The translations under genes and the position numbers were made by a program. DNA of 64,000 nucleotides, from positions 310,001 through 374,000 of the forward strand of contig JAFLCN010000001.1 of the NCBI GenBank assembly GCA_017303555.1, read 5' to 3'. The notes under the pieces were generated by a model. It saw only the letters and a list, made by a program, of their open reading frames with translations. It made no database searches and was not told the origin of the DNA. Every line of letters begins with the position of its first letter. Position 1 is the first letter of the stretch. The stretch is from Planctomycetota bacterium. GTDB taxonomy: Bacteria > Planctomycetota > Phycisphaerae > Phycisphaerales > UBA1924. Positions 27,930 through 36,269 of this stretch are shown here, one piece after another.

Positions 27930-28289
27930 ATGCAGACGGTCATCAGCCGTCGTTTTTCTTTTTTGGGGTCGAGCGCTGCCCTCAAGGTAGCCGCGGGCCT
28001 CGTTTCGATCACCCTTGTCGCGGGAAGCGTCGGGTGCTCGAGTTCCCCCGTCGCCCGATCCGGGGCAATCCCCGCTGGCTCGCTGGCGGCACGCGATGCC
28101 CACGTTGACATGGGCGTGAACTCTCCCGCCAACCCCGGCATCATGTCCATGGCCGCGGGCGACCGCCTCGGCATGGCTGTCTACGCCCGCAACATCGAGC
28201 TCGCCACCGCCAATACCAAGGCCGAGCGCACCCGCCTCGCCAGCCGCCCGAGCCCCGCGCGCCCAGTCATCGCCAGCGCGGATGAGTAG
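27930..28289 (+). CDS. Small lipoprotein, unknown function
   Basis: 119 residues from the ATG at 27930, which has purine-rich GGAGCGGGGAG-like sequence in front. The signal sequence (basic MQTVISRRF, hydrophobic ALKVAAGLVSITLVAG) ends in a lipobox-like AGSVGC, so the mature protein begins with a Cys followed by SSS. The mature part is short and disordered-looking (Ala, Ser, Pro, Arg) with a single GDRLGMAVYARN segment. The longer open frame running back to 27192 is antisense to the tss operon and not coding. No homologue was recognised. Confidence 0.65.
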   Translation: MQTVISRRFSFLGSSAALKVAAGLVSITLVAGSVGCSSSPVARSGAIPAGSLAARDAHVDMGVNSPANPGIMSMAAGDRLGMAVYARNIELATANTKAERTRLASRPSPARPVIASADE

Positions 28290-28518
28290 CGACCGCTTTC
28301 GCAATCACCGCTCCGTTTTCGAGATCTAATTTCTCGCACGCCCAAATCCAAACCCGATACAGCAACCCGCATGATTTTTACGGCGAAGCCGTGATGGTTC
28401 ATTGCCGGTTGTGAAGCAGGGCTTTGCGAGAACCGCGTCCGGCGCCCAATCCCCTGCTGCGCCAACGCCCGCATCTGCAAACCGAAGCCGCCAAGCCGCC
28501 TCACCCGATCTTCGACCC
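28290..28518. other. Gene-free leader upstream of the MauE-like gene
   Basis: The gap between the lipoprotein and the MauE-like gene is 331 bases in total. The first part, described here, shows no supported gene or hairpin terminator. The last 100 bases carry the twin palindromes listed separately. Confidence 0.5.
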
Positions 28519-28571
28519 ATCCACAACTTTGTGGATTTGTGGTGTCGATCCAAAATCCACAACTTTGTGGA
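28519..28571. promoter_or_regulatory. Twin palindromic operator-like sites
   Basis: Two copies of ATCCACAACTTTGTGGA start at 28519 and 28555, 36 bp apart. Each is a perfect inverted repeat CCACAA-CT-TTGTGG; the first extends to ATCCACAA/TTGTGGAT. They lie 50-100 bp upstream of the MauE-like gene, where a dimeric regulator could bind two faces of the promoter. They resemble DnaA boxes only partly (TGTGGATTT rather than TGTGGATAA), so an operator is the better reading. Confidence 0.6.
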
Positions 28572-28620
28572 ATTCAATACATCACTTGCAGGTCCCATGC
28601 AGGCGTGGTAGCTTTCCGCC

Positions 28621-29102
28621 ATGAACCGCGAGAGTTCACACGTTCACACGTTCACACGTTCGGCGTTCACCGCGATGCCAATTCTGATCGGCCTTTGCCT
28701 CCTTTGGTCCGCCGCGGCAAAGTCGCTTGATCTCGCGCCAACCGCCGCTCTCTTCACCAGCCGCGGCATCGACCAGCAATTCGCTCTGATTCTCGCGTGG
28801 ACTCTCGTCTTCGTCGAACTCGCCCTCGGCTGCTGGCTTCTCTCCGGAATCCGTTCCGACCTCGCAGGAATCACTGCCGGCATCTTCCTTGTCCTCGGCA
28901 GCGCGCCTCCATCCTCCTTCAATTGTGGACAAAGTCGCAATTGTCCTGCGGCTGCGGCCTGCCCACCTTCGGCCTCAGCCCTGAATCCGGCCAGTTGCTC
29001 GGCCTGATCCGCAACGCAATTCTGATCGTCATGGTTGTTCTCGGCAGCGTTCCAAAGGAAACCGCGTTGGTTTCGGATGGATCACTTGAAAGGAGTGCGT
29101 GA
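28621..29102 (+). pseudogene. MauE/DoxX-like redox membrane protein, broken by a frameshift
   Basis: From 28621 (or ATG 28675, MPILIGLCLLW) the first frame encodes membrane helices typical of MauE-like proteins (LIGLCLLWSAAAKSLDL, LAWTLVFVELALGCWLLSG, LAGITAGIFLVLG) and then turns into nonsense. The next frame back continues the family from about 28895: a LLQLWTKSQLSCGCGLPTFG segment with the CGC pair, then a final helix (LLGLIRNAILIVMVVLG), ending at 29102. One missing base near 28885-28915 explains both halves. MauE-type proteins help form disulfides in exported proteins. No slippery sequence lies at the junction, so this is mutation or sequencing error, not programmed. Confidence 0.7.
28635..28658 (+). 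repeat. Three tandem copies of TTCACACG
   Basis: Three perfect 8-bp units in the first codons of the MauE-like frame, followed by a degenerate fourth (TTCGGCG). An 8-bp unit is not a multiple of three, so slipped-strand gain or loss would change the frame between the ATG at 28621 and the membrane helices. If translation starts at 28675, the repeat is in the leader and harmless. Confidence 0.7.
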
Positions 29103-29407
29103 TGAAGCGTTTCTTGCGTCGAATCGGTGCGGTTCGTTCCACCATCGTGGCCGCGGGCGTTATGGCCGCGGCGGTTGGTGTTCAAGTCGTTCGGGCGGAT
29201 GAGCACATGCCGGGAGGGTTCTTCAACGCGCAATGCGTGCGATGTTGCCACATGGCGTACACGGGAGAGAATGTTTGCATCCCGGCCTACGAATGCGAGG
29301 GTTCGATGTGGGACTACCCGAAATGTTACTGCAAGCCCATTTTTGACAGCCAAGGCAGGGTCATCGGCGCGGAAGCCGGGTGCATTTACGGTTCAGTTCC
29401 TCAGTAA
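29102..29407 (+). CDS. Exported cysteine-rich small protein
   Basis: 101 residues from the ATG at 29102, with AAGGAG ending seven bases upstream. The signal peptide has a basic start (MKRFLRRIGAVR), hydrophobic STIVAAGVMAAAVGVQVV and a likely cut after VRA. The mature part of about 67 residues has eight cysteines, including CVRCC, CIPAYEC and CYC, suggesting up to four disulfides. It follows immediately on the MauE-like gene, whose relatives assist disulfide formation, so it is a plausible client. No known family was recognised; a methylamine dehydrogenase light chain is not supported because the tryptophan pair and length do not fit. Confidence 0.7.
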   Translation: MKRFLRRIGAVRSTIVAAGVMAAAVGVQVVRADEHMPGGFFNAQCVRCCHMAYTGENVCIPAYECEGSMWDYPKCYCKPIFDSQGRVIGAEAGCIYGSVPQ

Positions 29408-29467
29408 CTGATTGCAAATACGCTCCCCGTCGCCAGATCGCTTCGGGGCGCCTTCGCGGAGATTGCA

Positions 29468-30244
29468 ATGAAAATCGAACAAGCCAGCGTGTTCCCGTGG
29501 CGCTTGATCCTTGCAGGAGCTGTCTTTGTTGGTGGATGCGGGTGGGCAATCGTGAGCATCATGCAAGATCCCCGCGCGTCCACGCTCTCAACGGCGCCTT
29601 CATCGCCACACAAGCCAGGTGCTCTCATCGCGGCGGCACCGCCGGCCCGACCACCGATGGAAGCTGGCGAGCAGGAGGCTTCCGCCGCACGAACGACCGA
29701 ATCGGTGAATGCTGCTTTGGCGACGATCCCAATCCAATCTCCATCGGCTTCCGATCGCGCGGCGATTGCCAAGGAAGTTTCCGAATCACTTCTGCTTGCG
29801 ATCGACCCCACTGCCGATCGCTACATGACCTATCTTGTCGACCGCGGAGACGCCGAGAATCCCTTTATCAAGTTGCAATCGGGCGATCGCGAGGAGTTCT
29901 TGCGAACGAGATCGCAGTGCTTTGCCGGCCAACAACCCGAATTGTCAAAGGTCCAAGTTCGCTGGCGCTACATCGACGGCCGCGAAATCGGCAAGGTCAC
30001 CGATCGCGGACAGAATGGAACGCCGAAGCGATCGCTTGACGCCACGAACAACCCCGAGTCCTCCGGACTCACAGTCATGGAAGTCATCGTGCCCGTACCC
30101 GCCAAAACGCTGACGAAGGGAACCAAGCCCTGCCGCCTCGGATTCTGGATTGGCAAGACACGTTCCAACCCGACATGGTCCACAATGAAGATCTACGCCT
30201 ACGACATCCCGGGAAATGTTCCGTTGCTGCTGCCGCCGATCTAG
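29468..30244 (+). CDS. Membrane-anchored or lipoprotein of unknown function
   Basis: 258 residues from the ATG at 29468 (CGGAG seven bases upstream). A hydrophobic N-terminal segment (RLILAGAVFVGGCGWAIVSIM) either anchors the protein or ends in a VGGC lipobox. A Pro/Ala/Ser-rich linker follows to about residue 90, then a folded part with RWRYIDGREIGKVTDRG and a beta-rich end (TVMEVIVPVPAKTL, LGFWIGKTRSNPTW). No catalytic motif was recognised. Probably in the same transcript as the Cys-rich protein and pseudopilin. Confidence 0.65.
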   Translation: MKIEQASVFPWRLILAGAVFVGGCGWAIVSIMQDPRASTLSTAPSSPHKPGALIAAAPPARPPMEAGEQEASAARTTESVNAALATIPIQSPSASDRAAIAKEVSESLLLAIDPTADRYMTYLVDRGDAENPFIKLQSGDREEFLRTRSQCFAGQQPELSKVQVRWRYIDGREIGKVTDRGQNGTPKRSLDATNNPESSGLTVMEVIVPVPAKTLTKGTKPCRLGFWIGKTRSNPTWSTMKIYAYDIPGNVPLLLPPI

Positions 30245-30309
30245 AACGCTGATTCCCAAACGCCCTTACTCGACAAATGAGGTATGGGAAATTGAGAGCA
30301 ACCTTGGCA

Positions 30310-31062
30310 ATGAAACGCGCCTTCTCACTCGTTGAACTCCTGTTCTCCATCGGCGTGATCGGTATCCTCATCGCCCTCTCCGTCCCCACGCTCCGTGGCG
30401 TTCGTGCCGATTCCCTGAAAACCGTCAGCCTCTCCAACGTCCGATCCATCCTCGTTCTCTTCGACATGTACGCCGACCGCTACAAGGGGCAGTATCCGAT
30501 TATCTGGGAAGGCACTTGGTATCCATTGGATTGCCCAGGAACGCTTGTGCAAGCCAACCGATGGGAAACCGTCTACCGCTGGTACGCCGTCACCCACGAA
30601 CTCATGGATTGGGAACACGGCCGCGCCATCTTTCTCTCCCCGCGCGCACGCCGCGAACCCATCGCTCTCGGCAATGCCACTGCCAGATCCTGCGGCGACC
30701 CCACTTCCTACGACTACAGCCAATCCTTCCTCGCCCGCCCCGAGCTCTGGGCGCCTCGCACCGAAGGAAACTTCCCTGTGCTCCAGCAGCAGTGGCTCCG
30801 GCCGACCTTCCAGTCCGATGTGCTCCACCCCAGCCGCAAAGCCATCCTCTGGGATTGGGAAATGCCGTATCTCAGCCGCCCCAGAAAGATGACCGGCATC
30901 GATCTCGCCGAGCAAACCGCGATGCAATTCGCTGATGGGCACGGCGAGTTCCGCGCGCCGTCAACCGCAACGCCGCCCATCCGCTCCGATTTCGCCGGCG
31001 CATGGCGCCCGATCCAACGCCTCCACAACACCGAGAACGGCGTGCGAGGCATCGACTACTGA
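30310..31062 (+). CDS. Type II secretion-like pseudopilin (prepilin N-methylation domain)
   Basis: About 250 residues from the ATG at 30310. The N-terminus has the class III signal: short basic leader MKRA, then FSLVELLFSIGVIGILIALSVP with the +5 glutamate. A prepilin peptidase would cut before the Phe. The C-terminal region resembles the planctomycete pseudopilin families with an H-x-G-type end (LHPSRKAILWDWEMP, then MQFADGHGEFRAP). These are abundant in planctomycetes and mostly of unknown role. It ends 15 bases from the convergent pseudokinase gene. Confidence 0.75.
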   Translation: MKRAFSLVELLFSIGVIGILIALSVPTLRGVRADSLKTVSLSNVRSILVLFDMYADRYKGQYPIIWEGTWYPLDCPGTLVQANRWETVYRWYAVTHELMDWEHGRAIFLSPRARREPIALGNATARSCGDPTSYDYSQSFLARPELWAPRTEGNFPVLQQQWLRPTFQSDVLHPSRKAILWDWEMPYLSRPRKMTGIDLAEQTAMQFADGHGEFRAPSTATPPIRSDFAGAWRPIQRLHNTENGVRGIDY

Positions 31063-31076
31063 GCCCGGGACGATTT

Positions 31077-34000
31077 TCACTCCCCATTCAAATACGCGCC
31101 ACCCGCCAGCGCCTGCGCCAGCAGAACCGCCGGGGTCTCCGCTGGCCTTCCCGTGCCGCCTTCCGAGAACGCGAGCCGGAATCCGACATCCGCATACCCC
31201 ATTCGCGCTTCGCGCAGGCTCTTGTTCTCGTACGGCTCGGCCGGGTCGTAATCCTTGTTCCCCCGCAGCACAATCCCCGAGAGCGCCGAGGCGCCCGCAA
31301 CGCGCCACTTGTCCGCAAACTTCTCGACGAACGGCCGCACCGCTTCCGCGGTCGGTTCCACGCTTGCCATCTCGTCCGCCGGGCCATCCAGCACGATCTC
31401 GCTCACGTTCCCGATCAGGTTCGACCATCCGTCGCTATCACGCATCGCGGGCGCGAACCACAAGTACCCATCGTTGATCGGCAGCGACGAATCATCGCTC
31501 GCGTTCACGTACAGCATCTTGCCGTCCGCCTGGGGCCACTGTGGCACCAGGTTCTTCGGCCAGAAGATGCCCGCGTGCGGCCATTCCTTCCCGATCACAT
31601 CCAGCTTGTCGATGTACTGGAACTGAATCAACCACGTCTTGTCGCGCCGGTTCTCGCCCGCGCTCGCCTTCTTCTGGCCCCCCGCCGCTTCGACCGCTGC
31701 CTTCCATTCGTCCACCGTCGGCAGCCGCACGCCCATCTGCCTGGCCGCGAGCAGCGCCGCATCCGGTGAAACCCAGTCCATCGGGCTGTCGTAGTTCGGG
31801 GGCGCGATCTCGCCCAGCTCGGGCGCGTAGTAGTTCTTCCCCTGCATTGTCGGGTGGCCTTTGAGCCATCCCGTCTGATCCTTCCACGCCACCGACTCTT
31901 TCGACCGATCGCTCAGGATCACCTTCACGCGGCGCAGGTCCCAGCTCCAGGTCGCCGGGCCCGGCCTGGGATCATCCTTGTCGAAGTCCCAGTGCCTCAG
32001 AGTCTTCTGAAGCTGTTCCCAGCTCTGCCTGCCGCGCTGCGCCTCGAACGCGCCGATCAACGATCCGACCGAAATCTCGTGCGTGCTCACGTACGTCGCG
32101 ATCGGTCCGCCCGGCCCGCTGATGCTCACCGGCTGAAACACAAGTTTCACCGCTGATTGCCCGGGCGCAAGTCTGCCCGGCGGCAGATCCAGCGAATACA
32201 CGATCGCGCTGCCCACCTTCTCGCCCTTCCACAGCGGTTGCCCCTGCGCATTCCGCAGTGCCGCGGGACCGCTCTTGAGTGGATCAAACGCCGGTTTCGC
32301 GTCGCGATCCGCGATGCGCTCCATGGCACCCGCAAGCTTGGTCGCGGCATCCGTCCCGGCGAGCCCGAGAGCTGCCGAACCCGCACGGAACGATGCGAGC
32401 AGTTCTTTCGCCACCTGCGTCTGTGCCGCCAGTGCCGCTTCGGGCGCTGCCGGGCCGATTCCCTTCTCTTTCTGCACGCTCGCAAACTCCGCGGCCTTGT
32501 GCGCGAGATCCCACACCAGCGCGTTGTATCGCGCCGTCTTGGAAAGGTCGCTTTCATCGCCCGGTGTCACGCCGAAGAGGCCCGCGTTCGACATCGCCGC
32601 ATCGATACCCGCGCGGTCGACGCCCTTCCGCGAGTTCATGAACGCCAGCCAGATCCGCCTCGAACGCGCACCCGCCCGCTCGCGCACAATCTCACGCGTT
32701 GCGGAATCAATGCCCTTGTCGATCAATTCGGGGATCTTCGTCGCCGCGAATTCCTTCGCGACGGCAAAGTCCGAAGTCGCCCGCGGCCAGCCGATCTCCG
32801 CAAGCCTCGCCCACGCGCCGAGCGCGATCGGGGCCGAATCGGCCGTCGCCTCGCGGATCGCATTCACGAGCCGCGCCGCATCCTCGGTCGTCGCGAATGC
32901 CTTCAACTCCGAGATCGCGCCGCTCACAGACGGAACAACCGAACCGAGCTCCGCGGCACTCGGAATCGCATCGAGCCTGCGCACCAAATTCGCAAGGGAG
33001 TCGGGCAGCGTCGATCCCGCGTGCGCACCGCTCAGTTCTTCGCCTCTGCGCAGGGCGTTCTCCACCTTTGCGGCGAGCGACAGAAATTCCTCGGCTTGCG
33101 CAAGCCACGACTTTGATCGCTCGGCGGCGCCCGCGACATCGGGCGGATCGGTCCGGAGCGCCTCGGCAAAGAACCGCTCCCGCGCCGTGCCCGCCGCCCG
33201 CTTCCACGCTTCCGTGCTAAACCCCAGCGATTCGGGGAACGCGATTACGGCGCTGTTCGGGATCGCCCGATCGAGCGCGAGCAGCTCATCACGCCGCTTC
33301 CGAACCGCGTTGAACGCCTCGCGCTTGCTCGAAACAGCCGCCGCTCCGTCCAGCGTCCGCGTCCAGTCTCTGCTCAGCGCCGCGCTCGAGAACAACTCGC
33401 GATTCTGTGTCCCAATCGCCTCCGACAGCGGCATCAATCCCGTCCGCAGCGCATCGCTCGTGTCGCGCTGCAGCGCATCGGTATTGCGGATCAGCCGTTC
33501 CGACAGCCCTTCCACCTTCGATCGGTTCCGGTTGCTCCACGCCGTCGAAGCCAGCACCTTCGCCTCCGACGCGAGTTCGCTCATCCGCGCGTCGAACTCG
33601 GACGGCTGCAACGTCAGCTCGCGCCCGTCCTTTCCCATGTCCGCAAGCCGCTGCCCCTCGGAGCGGAGCTGCTCTTCCGCATCCTTGAACCTGGCGAGCG
33701 CGTCGACCCGCGGATCGGTCGCGTCCACTTTCGCGAACTCCGGCTTCGCCGCGAGCGCTTTCCATGCCGCCAACTGGTCAACGCTCTCCTCGCCCGCCGC
33801 GATCTGTTTGAGCTGATCCGACTCCAGGAATCCCTGCTCGTCCCATCCGTCGATCTGCCTCTGCGCGAGCACTTCGCCCGTCAGTGTTTCCAATGTCGCG
33901 AGCCGTTCTGCCAGCGCCGCGAGCGCGGGCTTCCCCGCTTCGGCCGATGCGATCGCTCGCGCAGCCTCCTTCGTCGCGATCGCGCGTAGCTTCGAGAGCA

Positions 34001-35567
34001 CCGGGTCGCGGGCGGCACTGTCCGCTGCTTCCTTGCTCCGCTCTTCTCCCGCCTTGAGCAATCCGTCCCAATCCGCTTCGATCGCTTCGGCGATCGAGAT
34101 CGCTTCCTGCCCCGCGATCACCGCGGGCACGACTGCGCCCGGCCTGCTCGAACCAGCATCCGTCGTGGCCGTCTCGCCTTCCTTGATGATCACGTTCGGG
34201 ATCGCGGGCGACACGCCTTCCGCCGCCGTGCGCAGCGGCCCAGACGCGGCACCCCACCCGCGCTTCTCCCACTGATCCGCAACATCCTTGAGCCGCGCAA
34301 GTTCGGGCCATTCCAGGAGCAGCCGCCGGATCTCTTCGATCTTGTCCAGGCTCTCGGCCGCCGCGACGATCTTGTCCCCTTCGATCGCATCTCCCGGCCG
34401 ATCGAACAGATCGAGCAGGCTCCCGCTCGCGCCGACGCCCGAGATCGCACGCGGATCGCGCAGACCCGGATCGTTCAAGACCGCCGAGACCGCGCGGATC
34501 GTGCTGCCCGCCGGGCGCGTCGCCGCGATCGTCGAAACCTGCTCGCGCGAAGCGTACAGATCGCCGAACCAGAGCCTCCATCGCTCCACCAGCCCTTGCC
34601 AGCGCCCAAGCCTCGCCTTCTCATCGAGCTGATCGGCCGTCAGCACGATCGGTTCACGCCCGGGAGAATGAAGCGCGAGGTACGCCCCTCCTGCCAGCAG
34701 CACGAGCGCCGCAATCCCGCCAGCGATGTACAACTGCCGCTTGGGGAGAGGCTTGTGGGCCCGGTGCTCAAGAATCAATTGCCGGACCTGCGCCAGGGTC
34801 GGCGGATTCCCGCCCTCGCCCAGCGCCGTCCCGGCCGACATCAACCGGTTCGCGAGTTCAAACCACCAGCGCCCATCCCCGACAACTTCCCACCCTTCCG
34901 ACCACTTTGCCGACCAGCCGGACACGGCCTTCAAGGGCGGGCGCTTGCTCAGCACCATCTCGTAGATCAAGCGGCCCAGCGCCCGCAGATCGGCGATCGC
35001 CGCGTCTGTTCCCAGCCGCTCGCGCGACTCGAGCTCGGTCAGCACCACGCCCGAGCCGTCGCCGAGCTTGGCATCGCCCGGGCCGACCGCGAGCATTACC
35101 GTCGAGCTGTTCAGGTTTCCCCACTGCCGCCCCGAGCTGCGTTCCAACTCGAGCAGTCCGTCCACCACGCCCAGGACGATGCCGCGCAGCTCGACCGATG
35201 TGAACACGTACTGGGCAAGCACCAGCCGCTCGACCGTCCACGCCAGCGAGGGGCGCACGACGAACGCACCCCTCCCGTCATCCATCAGCCCGAAATCGGC
35301 GACGATCGACCAGCGCTTCGCGCCCGCGCCCACAAGTTGCGCCTGATCGCGGGCCGCGCCGACAAGCCGCCTCGCTTCTTCATCCAGTCCCGCCCGCGGC
35401 AGCCAGGGCACCACCACGCTCGGCCCCACCGCCGTCGCCAAAAACCGATCGCCGAACGCCTTCGCACTCGTTGCCGAGATGCTCGGTGGCAACGTCGCCT
35501 CCCAGCGGGCGCAGAAACCTGCGCCCGCCACCTCGCGGCGTGCTTCATAGGACCCGAACGTCGGCAT
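31077..35567 (-). CDS. Pseudokinase-coiled region-FGE-sulfatase domain fusion, single membrane helix
   Basis: 1496 residues. Residues 1-270 have a protein-kinase-like order, but the catalytic loop reads WGNLNSSTVM in place of H-R-D-x-K-x2-N, and the DFG position reads LGD, so catalysis is unlikely. A membrane helix lies at 279-298. About 820 Ala/Glu/Arg-rich helical residues follow, presumably periplasmic. The end (about 1130-1480) is an FGE/sulfatase-modifying-factor domain: YVSTHEISVGSL, VRLPTVDEWKAAVEAAGG, LIGNVSEIVLDGPADE and VGFRLAF. The paired active-site cysteines of true FGE are not visible. Type VI loci often carry a PpkA-type membrane kinase or FGE-domain proteins, so this may belong with the tssLM-tagF operon. 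Confidence 0.75.
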   Translation of the reverse strand: MPTFGSYEARREVAGAGFCARWEATLPPSISATSAKAFGDRFLATAVGPSVVVPWLPRAGLDEEARRLVGAARDQAQLVGAGAKRWSIVADFGLMDDGRGAFVVRPSLAWTVERLVLAQYVFTSVELRGIVLGVVDGLLELERSSGRQWGNLNSSTVMLAVGPGDAKLGDGSGVVLTELESRERLGTDAAIADLRALGRLIYEMVLSKRPPLKAVSGWSAKWSEGWEVVGDGRWWFELANRLMSAGTALGEGGNPPTLAQVRQLILEHRAHKPLPKRQLYIAGGIAALVLLAGGAYLALHSPGREPIVLTADQLDEKARLGRWQGLVERWRLWFGDLYASREQVSTIAATRPAGSTIRAVSAVLNDPGLRDPRAISGVGASGSLLDLFDRPGDAIEGDKIVAAAESLDKIEEIRRLLLEWPELARLKDVADQWEKRGWGAASGPLRTAAEGVSPAIPNVIIKEGETATTDAGSSRPGAVVPAVIAGQEAISIAEAIEADWDGLLKAGEERSKEAADSAARDPVLSKLRAIATKEAARAIASAEAGKPALAALAERLATLETLTGEVLAQRQIDGWDEQGFLESDQLKQIAAGEESVDQLAAWKALAAKPEFAKVDATDPRVDALARFKDAEEQLRSEGQRLADMGKDGRELTLQPSEFDARMSELASEAKVLASTAWSNRNRSKVEGLSERLIRNTDALQRDTSDALRTGLMPLSEAIGTQNRELFSSAALSRDWTRTLDGAAAVSSKREAFNAVRKRRDELLALDRAIPNSAVIAFPESLGFSTEAWKRAAGTARERFFAEALRTDPPDVAGAAERSKSWLAQAEEFLSLAAKVENALRRGEELSGAHAGSTLPDSLANLVRRLDAIPSAAELGSVVPSVSGAISELKAFATTEDAARLVNAIREATADSAPIALGAWARLAEIGWPRATSDFAVAKEFAATKIPELIDKGIDSATREIVRERAGARSRRIWLAFMNSRKGVDRAGIDAAMSNAGLFGVTPGDESDLSKTARYNALVWDLAHKAAEFASVQKEKGIGPAAPEAALAAQTQVAKELLASFRAGSAALGLAGTDAATKLAGAMERIADRDAKPAFDPLKSGPAALRNAQGQPLWKGEKVGSAIVYSLDLPPGRLAPGQSAVKLVFQPVSISGPGGPIATYVSTHEISVGSLIGAFEAQRGRQSWEQLQKTLRHWDFDKDDPRPGPATWSWDLRRVKVILSDRSKESVAWKDQTGWLKGHPTMQGKNYYAPELGEIAPPNYDSPMDWVSPDAALLAARQMGVRLPTVDEWKAAVEAAGGQKKASAGENRRDKTWLIQFQYIDKLDVIGKEWPHAGIFWPKNLVPQWPQADGKMLYVNASDDSSLPINDGYLWFAPAMRDSDGWSNLIGNVSEIVLDGPADEMASVEPTAEAVRPFVEKFADKWRVAGASALSGIVLRGNKDYDPAEPYENKSLREARMGYADVGFRLAFSEGGTGRPAETPAVLLAQALAGGAYLNGE

Positions 35568-35609
35568 GGCTTCATTGTCCGCGATTCGGACTCCGCTTGC
35601 AAATCCGGC

Positions 35610-36257
35610 TCATTCGCCTTCCGGCGGCGGCACCGCCCTCGCTTCGCGGACTTTCAATCCCGACGGGACCACCTTCACCCCTTCCCGGTCTACCTCGAGA
35701 ATCAGCCCGGTCTTGCGAATCGTCTCGCTCTTCATGAGCGCCGCCCGCCGATCCCGCCGCTCGACGTTATTCGGAACCGGAGGCAACGCCACGTACGGCG
35801 AAATCTCGTTCCCCTTGTCGTCGAACACGCCGATCCGCTCGACATAGTTCTCCTGCGGCTCGTCCGGCCCGGCCCACGCCAGCGACGCCGCCGCGAACAC
35901 GTACGGGCTCTCGAAGATCGGATCGGTCGGCGGAATCTTGAACAGGCGCACCCGCTGATTCATCGCGACATCCTGCACCAGCGGCCCACCCGGCTTCGAG
36001 GCGCTGTCGATCGCGGCACCGAAATCAAACCGGCCCTGCGGCAGCGACGACGACTGCACGCCCATCAGCCGAACCGTCGCTGGCGGAAACTTCGCGTTCG
36101 CCGGATCCCGCATCGACTCGGTGTACATCACCGTCAGACCCGGCTCGGGCGAGCCCTGCACAAGCTCAAACTTCTCGGGCAGGCGCTCGTAGTTGCAACC
36201 GCCGAGCGTGAACGCCAACGAACCGATGACGAGTGTACAAGCAGTGGTGCGAGTCAT
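35610..36257 (-). CDS. Lipoprotein, possibly TssJ-like
   Basis: 215 residues with a clear lipoprotein signal: MTRTTACTLVIGSLAFTL ending in GGC at residue 21. The mature part is mainly beta with an ATVRLMGVQSSSLPQGRFDF segment that resembles the V-R-x-Y-x-L plus F-x-x-x-D-F pattern of the TssJ fold. TssJ is the outer-membrane lipoprotein that binds the TssM periplasmic end. The gene lies 42 bases upstream of the pseudokinase-FGE gene. The resemblance is weak and the protein is longer than usual TssJ (about 150-180), so the family is a suggestion only; that it is a lipoprotein is firm. Confidence 0.6.
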   Translation of the reverse strand: MTRTTACTLVIGSLAFTLGGCNYERLPEKFELVQGSPEPGLTVMYTESMRDPANAKFPPATVRLMGVQSSSLPQGRFDFGAAIDSASKPGGPLVQDVAMNQRVRLFKIPPTDPIFESPYVFAAASLAWAGPDEPQENYVERIGVFDDKGNEISPYVALPPVPNNVERRDRRAALMKSETIRKTGLILEVDREGVKVVPSGLKVREARAVPPPEGE

Positions 36258-36269
36258 AGAAAGGCCTTT

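Noticed and set aside
28519..28571. Replication origin with DnaA boxes
   Set aside because: The two palindromes match TTATCCACA only in part, there is no AT-rich stretch and no dnaA, dnaN or gidA nearby.
28885..28915. Programmed frameshift in the MauE-like gene
   Set aside because: No slippery heptamer, homopolymer run or downstream stem is present at the junction, in contrast to dnaX.
29102..29407. Methylamine dehydrogenase light chain, because of the MauE-like neighbour
   Set aside because: The mature protein is too short, has eight rather than twelve cysteines, and lacks the tryptophan pair that forms the TTQ cofactor.
31077..32200. Functional formylglycine-generating enzyme for the sulfatase at 43324
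   Set aside because: The domain is fused to a pseudokinase and lacks the recognisable catalytic cysteine pair; it is more likely a binding module.
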